Assembly (NCBI RefSeq): GCF_021018895.1
Contig: NC_079378.1
Coordinates: 25,974,160-26,038,159, forward strand
Direction: 5' to 3'
DNA: 64,000 nucleotides
DNA from: Seriola aureovittata
Taxonomy: Eukaryota > Chordata > Actinopteri > Carangiformes > Carangidae
In this document: positions 1-12,446 of the stretch, piece after piece
Layout of the letters: each line of letters opens with the position of its first letter
Numbering within the stretch: position 1 is the stretch's first letter
Program-made: the position numbers and the translations under genes
Notes under the pieces: generated by a model
Seen by the model: only the letters and a program-made list of their open reading frames with translations
What the model was told of the DNA's origin: nothing
The model's database searches: none

Positions 1-67
1 TGGCTTTGAGGGGATTTTGATCTGTAGTGACAGAACCCAGTGTGAGGTCTACTTTGAGACGAAGGCT

Positions 68-88
68 TCTCTCTCTCTCTCTCTCTCT
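68..88. repeat. (CT)n microsatellite
   Basis: Uninterrupted CT dinucleotides over about 20 bases. Confidence 0.95.
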
Positions 89-2070
89 TATTTCTGGCTT
101 GTCTCTCTCTTCTGTCTGCTGCACTGCCAGCCCTCTGTGGAAGGGGATGGGCTCCGCGCTCAGGGAGTGTGTTAGGCGTTTGCCTTTGGGCAGCAAAATG
201 CCCTTCAAATGAAGACAATGATGGAGAAACAGCCTCTGTGGCATTTTTTCTGATGACAACGGACGTATTTATATTGAGTGTGACACTGAGGCAGGAGGCA
301 GGTGCAGTTCTTCCTGCAGTTTCCCTTTCTTCTAACCAGCATCTAGATATTTGGTCACGATGGGAATTTGAAACAGTAGATATTTGCTGCTTTCATCTTA
401 AAAACACAACGGGACTTCAGATGAATTGCATAGTATATTACAGACCCATAAGAAACTGTGAATTATTCATCAGAGCCATTGGTGTGATTGTGTAATATTA
501 ATGGCTCGGCTGCCCTGTGACCACAAACGAAAGGACACTGAATATATTATCAGTGAAACCAGAGCCTGGGCCCACTTTACCACTCCCCACCGATCTGGTG
601 ATGGGCATCTGGCAGCCCGCAGTCCAAATCAATTCCCCACCTGTGTTCATTTTTATCTTACAGATTGATTCATGAAAAAATAATTCCTGCTTTATATCTG
701 CAGCACTGCAATAGAAATAACACTTTCTTTATTTAACAATTCAGACATTATACCTGCAATTCTCCTAAAACCATGCTGCCTCTTCCATAATTACAAGTCC
801 CTAAATTAACAGTTCACTCTGTGACTGCAGTACATTTCTAATAGTTGATGCCATCTTTTTTTGTTTTTTTCTTGATAATGTGGAGTTCTTTTGTACCTGC
901 AACACAGACGCGCTGTACTGTACTGATGTCTGGTCTACGTCTGCTCTGACTCTAACACTGAAGAACAGGGGCCTTGTACTTTTTACTGAGGCAAAATAAG
1001 GAGATAGGAAGCAAATGTCTCTGCAGTCAGGAAGCACTTTTATATTTACCGGAACATTTGTGAGGTTAGAAAAATAATACTTCAGCTATAAGCAAATTAA
1101 ACAGAATATAGAGAAGAGACCACACACAAACAGTTTATTATGGAGACGAGCAGGAAGTCAAATGTCTCCTTCAGAGAAGGAGCTGGCTATCGTCAGATCG
1201 CAGCAGTTAAAGGTGATCTTGCTGTGGCTCACACTATGACTTCATATCACCTCATTTGAATGTTATCTCAGCGCCTTTTTATTTTTCCCATTAAGCTTTT
1301 TTTACATAGAGGCTGTATGGTATATTACTATAATGCATTGTATTCTGTTTGTTTATTGTGTATGAGATGCATGATCAACACTTGATTGTAAGTGTGTTTT
1401 CTTTGGGCCTGTGGCGAATTGGATAGAGGACAAACGTCACACTCCACTAGTAGCAGCATTGTCCTTCAGACGGTCCCTGGGAGGCTGTGAAACGACAGCC
1501 AGAGGAGACATTCGCTACCCTTCTCGTTCTTTTTCACTCTATCTCTCCCAGTCACTCAGTCTTATTCTTTCTTCCTTTTCTTTTACACAGTTGCACTATT
1601 TCTGTCCCATACCATCTCCCCACCCTGCCTGTCTTTGCCATCCCTGCGTTTCTCTCGTCTTTCTCTCTGTCTCTCCTGCTAGAGGACACTCGCTGTAAGC
1701 AAAGCTCCTCACAAAGGCGCACACTGCACACCATCTCCTTGGCATTTAAAGGAGTAGAATACGGCCAATTGTGTTGGAAATTGAACTCTCTAAAGCCTCC
1801 CTTCCTACTGCAGCAGTTCATTGTGGGTGAGTTCAGTGTCTTTGGTGAGCAGCTCGGGCTGTCCAGAGGTTGATGCCAGAGGGCGCCTATTGTTCCACGT
1901 TCTGCTGCAGTGTCCCCCACCACTCCGCCTCCTTCAGCCTTCTTTTCTTCACCTGACACTCATTCTGTGACAGAAAGAGGAAATCAGGAATGTGAACATT
2001 TGTAATCACATATTTCTTCTTTTTTGAATTCTGGATGGTTTATTCAGCAGAGCAGGAGGTGCAGACCACA

Positions 2071-2082
2071 GCGTGTGCGTGC

Positions 2083-2117
<35 letters not shown>

Positions 2118-2124
2118 CGCGCGC
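2071..2124. repeat. (TG)n with TGCG units at the left edge of the tandem duplication
   Basis: GTGCGTGCGTG, then TG dinucleotides, then GTGCGTGCGCGCGC. The first duplicated unit starts inside this tract. Confidence 0.95.
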
Positions 2125-3658
2125 TCTGGTACAGAACCATGAGTACAGCAGTCACATACCAGTCATCTTTCCCAACACCCTCCACATGACTTCCTGTGCC
2201 GGCGCTGGATGACAGGACGAGCTATACGGGTAGGAAATAAATGCTTTTGGAATCGCCCTGAGTCAGAATCAGTCTGTCATCCCTTACCTACTCCCGTCCT
2301 ACAGGCTGACATATGATCTATGATCTAAAATGTGATTTTACTGTCAAACACAATTGGTAGTGCCGGGGAGAGTGTTGCCGAGGTGAGAAAAATGGCATAT
2401 CTTAGAGGAGGGGATGGAGACACTGAGGAAAGAGTGGCATGTATCGTCCTCCGCCAAAGCAGCGGGGTTTAATTCATAAGCAGAAAGTACAGTAGATGAT
2501 AGATGAAGTCTTTGTCTACTGATACACGTCTTTTAGCAAGTGGTGCTTTTGCCACAACCTTAATTAGCCCTCCCTCTCCACCATATCGCCACTCTCTTCA
2601 TCAACAACATCTCTGTAGCATAATTCCACCAGGATAGAATACGTAGTATAGATATACACCTCCTCTGATTTGATTATTCACAAGCAGCTTCTCAGCATCA
2701 TGACTAATCCACACGAATCCAAAAAAGATAAGTATATACAATGCAAATTAGTACTTTGCAATCGCAATGCTAAATTACTCTTTTACAATTATGAGTAGCT
2801 GATTAATTGGGTCAAAACTGTGCACCACAGTGATTGTTTAATTCATGCTCTGCAAAAATCTGTACTCCCTAAAAACCAGTGTTAGCCCTGCAGTTTTCAT
2901 CAAGTTCTTGTTTTCCAACAAGTTTGTAGTTTATTATTGAGAGTAACAGTATTGAAGGTGGCACCTGTGTCTATTTTTGTGATACACTGGTCCTCTCTCA
3001 CCTATTTAATTGCACCATTAAGAAAGATGATGAAATCGAGTGTAACTTTCTTTCATATTGTTTTATAATAGTTTGTAACCAGACAGCAGCCATTAGCTTT
3101 AAAGACTGTGTGACTGATTGTAAGCCAAATTCCTTCTTTATTTGAATGATGCAAGTAATAGTAATGTGCAACAGTGTTAGGGACCAGGATAAAGAAATGG
3201 AGGCTGAATTGTTTCAGTCACAAGGCTGCTTTGTGCCGGAGCCACTGAGCGAGGCGCGTATTAGAAGCCATGTTCCTGGAGAAGAAGGGGATTCTTGGTT
3301 TTTGTGCGAGGTCGGGGCCAATGCTGTGTGAATTTGTGTATAGGCCTTTTTTTCTATGGGCTTAAAGGGCTGGTTTTCTTCTTGGCAGACGAACAGAAGG
3401 CTGCATTGTGTGTGTCTGTAATCTCTTTACCTGGATTGGCAGCAAAGCTAGCAAGTGCAGCTCCCAGTGTGGAATTGGCACTGAGGAGTCAATGTCACAC
3501 TGAGCGAGCTGCCTTCCAAACAACCAAAAAACTGGTGGTGTCTCTTTGCGACAGTGTGTGTGTGGATGCGGGGTTTTTTTTCTGTGTATGCTAAAGCTGA
3601 CAAATATGCAGCACTGACCCACTGTCTAACAATATCACATTGTTATTTAGTGGCTGTG

Positions 3659-3729
<71 letters not shown>

Positions 3730-5270
3730 CGCGCGCTCTGGTACAGAACCATGAGTACAGCAGTCACATACCAGTCATCTTTCCCAACACCCTCCACATG
3801 ACTTCCTGTGCCGGCGCTGGATGACAGGACGAGCTATACGGGTAGGAAATAAATGCTTTTGGAATCGCCCTGAGTCAGAATCAGTCTGTCATCCCTTACC
3901 TACTCCCGTCCTACAGGCTGACATATGATCTATGATCTAAAATGTGATTTTACTGTCAAACACAATTGGTAGTGCCGGGGAGAGTGTTGCCGAGGTGAGA
4001 AAAATGGCATATCTTAGAGGAGGGGATGGAGACACTGAGGAAAGAGTGGCATGTATCGTCCTCCGCCAAAGCAGCGGGGTTTAATTCATAAGCAGAAAGT
4101 ACAGTAGATGATAGATGAAGTCTTTGTCTACTGATACACGTCTTTTAGCAAGTGGTGCTTTTGCCACAACCTTAATTAGCCCTCCCTCTCCACCATATCG
4201 CCACTCTCTTCATCAACAACATCTCTGTAGCATAATTCCACCAGGATAGAATACGTAGTATAGATATACACCTCCTCTGATTTGATTATTCACAAGCAGC
4301 TTCTCAGCATCATGACTAATCCACACGAATCCAAAAAAGATAAGTATATACAATGCAAATTAGTACTTTGCAATCGCAATGCTAAATTACTCTTTTACAA
4401 TTATGAGTAGCTGATTAATTGGGTCAAAACTGTGCACCACAGTGATTGTTTAATTCATGCTCTGCAAAAATCTGTACTCCCTAAAAACCAGTGTTAGCCC
4501 TGCAGTTTTCATCAAGTTCTTGTTTTCCAACAAGTTTGTAGTTTATTATTGAGAGTAACAGTATTGAAGGTGGCACCTGTGTCTATTTTTGTGATACACT
4601 GGTCCTCTCTCACCTATTTAATTGCACCATTAAGAAAGATGATGAAATCGAGTGTAACTTTCTTTCATATTGTTTTATAATAGTTTGTAACCAGACAGCA
4701 GCCATTAGCTTTAAAGACTGTGTGACTGATTGTAAGCCAAATTCCTTCTTTATTTGAATGATGCAAGTAATAGTAATGTGCAACAGTGTTAGGGACCAGG
4801 ATAAAGAAATGGAGGCTGAATTGTTTCAGTCACAAGGCTGCTTTGTGCCGGAGCCACTGAGCGAGGCGCGTATTAGAAGCCATGTTCCTGGAGAAGAAGG
4901 GGATTCTTGGTTTTTGTGCGAGGTCGGGGCCAATGCTGTGTGAATTTGTGTATAGGCCTTTTTTTCTATGGGCTTAAAGGGCTGGTTTTCTTCTTGGCAG
5001 ACGAACAGAAGGCTGCATTGTGTGTGTCTGTAATCTCTTTACCTGGATTGGCAGCAAAGCTAGCAAGTGCAGCTCCCAGTGTGGAATTGGCACTGAGGAG
5101 TCAATGTCACACTGAGCGAGCTGCCTTCCAAACAACCAAAAAACTGGTGGTGTCTCTTTGCGACAGTGTGTGTGTGGATGCGGGGTTTTTTTTCTGTGTA
5201 TGCTAAAGCTGACAAATATGCAGCACTGACCCACTGTCTAACAATATCACATTGTTATTTAGTGGCTGTG

Positions 5271-5334
<64 letters not shown>
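2111..5334. repeat. tandem duplication, two copies of a 1612-bp unit
   Basis: The block 2111-3722 reappears at 3723-5334 with a constant offset of 1612 bases. I compared many lines and found no difference outside the TG tracts. Each copy begins at GTGCGTGCGCGCGCTCTGG and ends in a (TG)n tract after GGCTGTGGTAGTTTG. The junction (3664-3734) is a TG tract with a single extra G near 3694, as if two TG tracts had been joined. The unit carries no recognisable gene; the short open frames at 3146-3594 recur identically at 4758-5206. Confidence 0.95.
3664..3734. repeat. (TG)n at the duplication junction
   Basis: TG dinucleotides with one extra G near 3694, joining the right end of copy 1 to the left end of copy 2. 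Confidence 0.95.

Positions 5335-5347
<13 letters not shown>
5276..5347. repeat. (TG)n at the right edge of the tandem duplication
   Basis: Pure TG dinucleotides over about 70 bases, ending GTTTGTCAC. Confidence 0.95.
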
Positions 5348-5350
<3 letters not shown>

Positions 5351-5750
5351 TCACAATCTCAAAACTGTGCTGTAGAGAGCAAACGTCTTCGCCCCAGGAT
5401 ACAGAAGCTCATACAGTAACAAAGACCTGAGTGGTATTAGGTGCCATCATACACCAACTATTTGACATAAATTCGCCTCTCCCACCTCATTGGGTGAGAA
5501 GAAAAAAATAATTGGCCTCATTATCTTTCATCTCTTTGGCATATTACATTCATTATTCTATACAAAGACTGCCAGTATGAGTCCTGTAACCTGGGCAGCA
5601 GCACTGCGCCTCCACAGGTTAACTTGCTCCCTGAAAAGCTGCGGTGTTTGACGTCACCACAATGCCTCATCAGCCACCGGTGCTGGGGATTGAACATGGC
5701 CGACTGAGCAGAGGATCTCTGTCTGCAAAGTGATTGCTGGCTCATTGACT

Positions 5751-5938
5751 GAGTAGGAGAGGAGGGGAGAAAGGGAGTGGGGGAAAGGGAACAAGTACAG
5801 TTAGAGAAGAAATGGGAAGGAAAATAAGAGGATGGAAAGAAGGTGGACTGAGCGCGAGAAAAGCAGGAAAAGTAGAACGAAGGCATGGTGAGGGAGAAAA
5901 GAGAAGGAAATAAAGAAAGAGGAGAGTAGCTCAGTAGG
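5751..5938. repeat. purine-rich (GA) low-complexity tract
   Basis: About 190 bases of mostly A and G (GAGGGGAGAAAGGGAGTGGG and similar). It explains the stop-free minus-strand frame over it. Confidence 0.85.
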
Positions 5939-7837
5939 AAGCCTCCCCCTGCTGGCTTCTCTGGCTGGAAGCTGCTGCCGATGGCTTCAAAAGAGCGCCA
6001 GGCAGTCTAGGCCTCTGCTTCTAGCAATTAGAGATCACTCCAGCGGATGCCTCCTGGCCAGCCTGCAAATCCCTCAAAAATACCCTCTGATTACTACTGT
6101 AGGACACAGGCTGTTTACCAAATGGATCTCGCACTGCTGAGACTGAGGTTTGATAATGCCTTCTTTTGTTCAGGCACAGAGAGAGCAGGGTCATTTCAGT
6201 TTTAACGATGGCCTGACTTCAGACGTGAATTTCCAGCAGGAGAAGAAAAGTTAACCAATTCCTCAAATTCTCATCCAAATAGTTGTGCAAGCAAATGTCT
6301 GGAGGTGTTTTACAAGAGAATAAAACCTATTTGAACAGACTTTAAATACAGCGTCTTTTTCTTTACAAGGGCCAGGTCTTCTTCAGTGATTAATGTAAAT
6401 TCCTTTTTAAACAAGCAGATTCCTGTTGGTTCCATGGGGGTTGTAGTGTTTACAGATGGCAGCTCCTCGCTGCTCAGTGACTACTGTACAGCAGCACTGA
6501 TGCAGAGTAAAACAATCAGCTGCTGTGCCTAACTTAACTGATTGACACAGGATTTCACATCAAGTGGAATCAGATATTCCTGCTCTTTTCCCTGCATTGC
6601 TCCAGCCCTTCCAACATGAGCTGACAGATTCCTCATTGTATTCTCTCACCGTGACAGACCTGATATTAGCGATTAGTGTGAATGTCATTTAAATGGCAGA
6701 GCTAATCATACACTCTGGGTCTACCTCCACCTGAGGGCCCCTCGCCTTGGCCTAATCACACTGACAAAGGAAATGATGTGTTTAGCCACTCTTAATAACT
6801 GCTCCAGCTCATCAGCTCCTGGGTGAGCTGGCTTTGTGGCCAACCTGACCCTCACAAGGATGTCATGGAGCCTGGCCTTTGACCCTTGCTTCCCCCTTTT
6901 CAGGGTGTTTGTTGTGCCCCACGTCCTGACACCAGCGACCCAACGGGCTCAAATCCACGTCAGCATTACAGTAGTAGCTGCACACGTTCTGCTGCCATGA
7001 GCCCGGTGAGACATACTTGACAGGTTGGTGATTAAACGGTGCAGAAGCCTCTCCTCGTCACCTGTCTGTCATCTGACCCCCCCATCAAGGCTTCTGTACT
7101 GGTGTGTTTTCAGGCTCTAGTATGCACCACGAGCCGGATGGGTTTGGTTTTGAATTAGCGTCTGCTGTGCTGGCCCTGCATGACCACTGCAAGGGGAAGG
7201 AGGATGAAGGCAGGAGATTGTGGAAGAAAGCCTGGGGTTTTAATCTCTTCCCCATGTTTATCTCGCCACCAGGAGACAAACCATGTGCCATTAAAAACAT
7301 CAGCCACTCCCGCTGGCCGGCTGCACGGCCGCACCTCTGAAGACATTTGAAGGACAAAATTAAAGGGACAAAAAAATGTGCGGAAAGGCGCATTTGTGTA
7401 AGAAAGTCACGGTGTGATTTTCTGCATTGGAAAGCCATATTTATCAGAATTTTCCTCCGGTGTATGTGAATGTCCACACTGTGTGTTTGCAGTATGAATT
7501 CTCCGTCTTAACAGCAAACTTATTTGAACAAAAATAAGCAAATGCCTTTGGCCTCAGCTGCCACAGGGGAATCAGTCTCTTCAGGAAATGAAAATGCCAG
7601 CTTGGAATTGTCATCATATTGAGAGTTAGCCAACCTTTGACCTTGTAATACCCTCGTAGCTTCTCTATTTGTGACCTGCTGGATGCTCATAGAAAGTGAA
7701 ACCATCGGGAAGGATCTGTTGCTCACATCATCACTCTCTGAACACCTAATAGTGGATTTACCAAGGTTAAACCTCCTGTGAGATTGCAGCCACTGTAACC
7801 TGGAATACTGAGTTTGCATCCACTCACACAAATAGAA

Positions 7838-7883
7838 GACACACACACACACACACACCCACCCACCCACACACACACACACT
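7838..7883. repeat. (AC)n with ACCC insert
   Basis: AC dinucleotides, then CCCACCCACCCAC, then AC dinucleotides. Confidence 0.95.
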
Positions 7884-8778
7884 GCTTGTGAGAGAGATAC
7901 ACAGGACAACACAGACAAAACTACTTTAATCTGGATGATGTGTAGCTTTTACAACTTGTCAAAGTGAAGACATTACAAAAAGCTGGATATTCACATGACC
8001 GCAGGAACGTTGTTGCTGCATCTGATGTGCATGAGACTGTAACAGAGACAGACCAGGGAAGTGGGAGCTTTCTCTGCATTGTCCCCTGTATTTACAGCCT
8101 GATTGGTGCCTACCCAGGCGTCTTACAGCTGAGCGCAGCACATGAGGGAATTAGCGAAGTATCTGCTGCGCAGTGTTAGTAAAATATGTCGCTTCTTGTC
8201 TATGTAACATTTTTTAAAAACATGCTGATCTCATGGGTGTGTTTGTGATAGCCATCACGGCCCGAGACGTACTGCAGGAACATCTGTACTCCTCACAGAT
8301 GGCCTCTTTTGAACACTAAATTATTTTAAAAGATTTTTTTTTAATGTTTTCTGTCGGTTTTGTAGATGCAGTTTGTAAAAGTTTCTACATACATTTACTG
8401 TACATGTACTTTTTTACCAGCTCTCTAACCTGGAACAGTGTTTGTCGTGTTCCTGATGCTGACGTACAGAGTTCTGACATATTATTCCTCAGCAGTCTAA
8501 TGATGGATAGTCTCTGATTTATGTACTTTAGAGATTAACTCACATACACAGATCATCTTTAAAACCACTGAAACAACACAATTCTTTCTGTGGTTCCTTT
8601 TTATGAAAACACAGTCGGCCTTTTTTTGTTGAACAATTCATCTTTGTATTTTAATGCGACAGCCTCCCACTCCTCACTTTTTTTTCACTTTAATTTCAGT
8701 ATAAGATATCAAGTTCCAATAAAAGAGGACAACAGAAGACTGACGATCAAGTGCTCAGTGCAACTGCTTTGAAGGTAG

Positions 8779-8800
8779 TTTTTTTTTTTTTTTTTTTTTT
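8779..8800. repeat. poly(T) run
   Basis: Twenty-two consecutive T. No adjacent SINE-like box was recognised. Confidence 0.95.
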
Positions 8801-9649
8801 GTTCCTCTTAAGTGTAATGATGGTCAGAATACAGCAACCCCCACTGCTGAAAATCACAATCAGCTGCTGAGCCACAGCAATCACTTCTCACAGAAAGATT
8901 GCGAGCTGAATTAGATTACATCACCTCCAGTCCAGGCATCTAATCTTAGATTAAAGGGAAAGAAGAATGATCTCTGGTTTCTTTCTTACATTTTCTTTTT
9001 GTTCTTATTCTTTGGGCTTTCAGGGTCAAACTGAGTATCTCATGTGTTCAACCAACATGCCCTTCATCCACACTGCCATGCTGTCGGGACGTCTGATGTT
9101 TATTTGACTAACTTTTACCATGTTGCTCGTGCTCTCAGCTGATTGGCCTCCCACATTCCTGCTGCTTTACCACTTAAACAGTTTTAGAAGGCTCTTTTGA
9201 AACTGAAGGGCTTTTTATATAGAAGCAGCCAAAACAATCATAGCACTGCAGGGTACATCCTGGCACTGGCTGGTATGTTGCCAGACAAGATAGACTTGCT
9301 TTTGTGCATTTTTTTTTAATACACAGTCGTAAAAAGCTGCAAAAAGAGCAATTTTGTCTGCCGTCATGAACAATGAAGCATCGGTAATAACCAACGGCTC
9401 AGAAGGGGCACATGGTGTCTGTCCCCATATTCGCCAGCAGCCTTCACGCTGCTTCATGTATTTGTAAGAACCAAGAACTTGACGTGTGTGAAACTGACAC
9501 ACAAACACACGTAAACCATTACACCAGGATTTCTTCTGACAGACAATAAAGATGCATTTGAATATGGCGAGCTCCTTTACATCTCAACCAGAGGGAGATG
9601 TTGTTATGCTCCCCAGTCACACAGCTGCTGTGTCGACTCGTGGTCAGTT

Positions 9650-9650
<1 letters not shown>

Positions 9651-9748
<98 letters not shown>

Positions 9749-9762
9749 CGTGCGTGCACGCG
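9651..9762. repeat. (TG)n microsatellite ending in GCGTGCGTGC
   Basis: About 95 bases of TG followed by CG-containing TGCG units. Confidence 0.95.
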
Positions 9763-9957
9763 CCTCAACACTGTAATAAGGGTTGCCTAGCCAAGCGTAA
9801 GTGTCAGGGTGGAGATGCCTGGCTCATTAGGTACCGTGGCAGGATAATGTATGAACAGAGCCTGTGAATGTTCACACAGGTACCTTGTGTGAGCAAGAGG
9901 GGAAGAGGAAAGCAGCCATTGTTCTTTCTCTTCTCTCCTCTCTGTCTCTCCCCACTG

Positions 9958-9997
9958 CCTCCTCCTCCTCCTCCTCCTCCTCCTCCTCCTCCTCCTC
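9958..9997. repeat. (CCT)13 trinucleotide repeat
   Basis: Thirteen uninterrupted CCT units. The Ser, Pro or Glu homopolymer frames over it are artefacts. Confidence 0.95.
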
Positions 9998-10423
9998 TTC
10001 TTTCCCCGCTGCCAGTTTTCTTCTTTGTGTGTGCGCCTGGGGATATTTAGGCTCCCTGGTCACATTATGCCCTGTTTTTTGATGCAGAGCTGCTTCCATG
10101 GGTTTATACCATTTATTCATAAATTAATTTATTTATTGGTTTATTAAATTTAATTCATTGCGTCGTGCATGATGCTTGTTTTGCGGCTCTGTTGCTCGAT
10201 TGACAGGTTGCCAGTCATGGTAAGATTCCATATCCCATCGGCGTCATGCAGCAGCACGTTGCTAATTGAGTTGAATGCGTAGCTCGTCTCTCCTCAGTGA
10301 ATCCATCTGTCGCCGTCTTGTCATCAGTTTGTTCGCACTTGACAGGTTCCAACTCAGTCTTTGTGTGTTTAACTGTGCGCTTCTGTGTAGGTGTGCTGTG
10401 TGTATTTATTTACACACACACTC

Positions 10424-10424
<1 letters not shown>

Positions 10425-10468
<44 letters not shown>
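10425..10468. repeat. (TG)n microsatellite
   Basis: TG dinucleotides, preceded by TTTACACACACACTCAC, so a short CA/TG inverted pair. Confidence 0.95.
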
Positions 10469-10472
<4 letters not shown>

Positions 10473-11126
10473 CAATGCCATATAAAATGGGTGGCTGCCT
10501 AGAGGCTTCATGTTCTGTATTATGTGCCTTGCCCCATTGTAGACTGCCACAGACAACAAACCCTGTTTATATGACTTTGACCACCACACACAAACAAGCA
10601 CTCAGCTCTCCTCAGTGGATGCACACAGGCACAGTGCTGCTAATGCTAATGCTAATGCACAATGATCTGCAATGAATCTGAGTTTGTGGAATTAAAGGGG
10701 TCAGGTACAGCATCTGACATCATTAGGCCTTTACCTAGCTAACAGCTGTAATGGACCTGTGACATGGCAGCACATCAGCAGTTCCTGACGTTACAAAGGA
10801 ATACATGTGAGGTCTATGATTAATAAGCATGGTGTCCAGTTGCCTTGGGTTCAGCCTCCGTGGAATCGACAGTGTGTTTGGAGAGATATGGGTTCCTATG
10901 TGTTTGATGATATGTGTCAGTTTGTGTATGTACGAAGCACGTGGTCACACACTGTGTTTTTGGCCCACATCTATATTGGGCTCAAAGAGAGTGAACTTAA
11001 AAGAGTGTGTTTCTGATGTGCTCGCTCCATCAGTAGATAGATGACATCTACAGTGTGTTTTACTGCCGCACCTTCATCACCGTCTTTCATCGCTGCCGCC
11101 AGCTCCTCTCTGTTCTCTCACAGTTC

Positions 11127-11156
11127 TGTGTGTGTGTGTGTGTATGTGTTTGTGTG

Positions 11157-11202
<46 letters not shown>
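11127..11202. repeat. interrupted (TG)n microsatellite
   Basis: TG tract broken by TATG and TTTG units, followed by GAGAGGGGGTGAGAGAG. Confidence 0.95.
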
Positions 11203-11204
<2 letters not shown>

Positions 11205-11613
11205 AGGGGGTGAGAGAGATAGAACAAGAGACATGAGGAGAACATTATGAGGAGGAGAAGGTGTGCGTCGCCGTGTACATTGATGGCACTTCACACGGCA
11301 GCGTGTGTTCTGGCTTTGATACAGTACGAGGATGCTGTAAGACTGGGGCGAATAAAGACGGTGCGCTGTTTGAAAGAGGAGGTTCACATTGCTCCTCTGT
11401 CAGCAAGCTTTGGGAGGGGATTCTGTCTCGAGGAGAGCCTTGAATATTTTGTAGGCCCCAAGTGTTTCTCTACACGTTCAGAGGCTTCTCTGTGTTTGTG
11501 TAACCAACTCCTTACTACAAATGAGCAGCTGCCTTATCACCAGTCCCACCTTTCACGCTTATGTGAACTTTATTATAGCAGATACTTGCATACACTCAGA
11601 GGGTTGCACACGT

Positions 11614-11644
<31 letters not shown>
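11614..11644. repeat. (CA)n microsatellite
   Basis: CA dinucleotides after ACACGTG. Confidence 0.95.
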
Positions 11645-11645
<1 letters not shown>

Positions 11646-11698
11646 CCACATGTTCACCCTTTCTTCCAAACTGCCACAGTGGAGGAGCAGTTGCATCA

Positions 11699-12446
11699 AA
11701 GGCAGCTTTCTCTCATCTCGCTTTATCTCCGTCATCTTTTCCTCGCTTACTCTTTCTCGCCTCTGTCACTTCACACATTTCTTTCTTTGTGCTTTCCTCT
11801 CTTTGTTTCCTACGCCGTCTCTTTCTCACCTTTAGCTCTCTCTCTGCTCTGCCTACCTGCCAGGGAGATTCTCCTGCAAAGAGAAGTGATGTTTTTTTGT
11901 TTTATATTCATCCCCTATTTCTGGAGAGTTCACTTTTCTTTTCTTTTTCTCTTTTTTTTTTTTGAATACCGCCTCAAAGGATCCATATCACAGGTTCTCC
12001 TCTGTCCACCAAGCTGCAACACCCTGTCCCACCCCCACCCGATCCATCAGACAGCAGCAGCCTGCCTCATTTCTCATAAATTAGTCTTACCTTTCACACA
12101 CTTTCTCTTTTGTTTCTTGCTCTTACTCATTCCATTCTCCCCATGCCCTCTCCCGCCTTCCATCTCTCTCTGGTCCTCACATTTCATTTTTCCCTCTACA
12201 AATGCCACACAGCAGTCCCTTAAGAAATGTCATTTCTGTCTTCTCCTTTTGTTCTGTAATTTCTCCGTGTCCCTCCTTTTCTCTTGGGAATTCATTTATC
12301 GTTGCCTGTTCTTCTGTCCCCAGCTCTCTGATCTCTCTGTCTCAGTCTCCCTCTCTATGTCTGTCTCTCTGTCTTTGTCTCTGACACTCCACTGCTCCAT
12401 TTCTCTCCCCATCTCCCTCTATCCCTCTCCCTCACACACACACACA
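11699..12446. repeat. pyrimidine-rich low-complexity tract
   Basis: About 750 bases dominated by C and T on the + strand, ending in CACACACACACA. Stop codons need A or G, so this tract gives a 406-codon open frame (11247-12467) rich in Ser, Leu and Phe that is not a gene. Confidence 0.85.

Noticed and set aside
3146..5206. Identical 61-, 99- and 86-codon frames present twice
   Set aside because: They are identical only because the 1612-bp unit is duplicated. They are not a gene family.
9958..9997. Homopolymeric Ser/Pro/Glu frames over the (CCT)13 repeat
   Set aside because: Repeat artefact without flanking coding signal.
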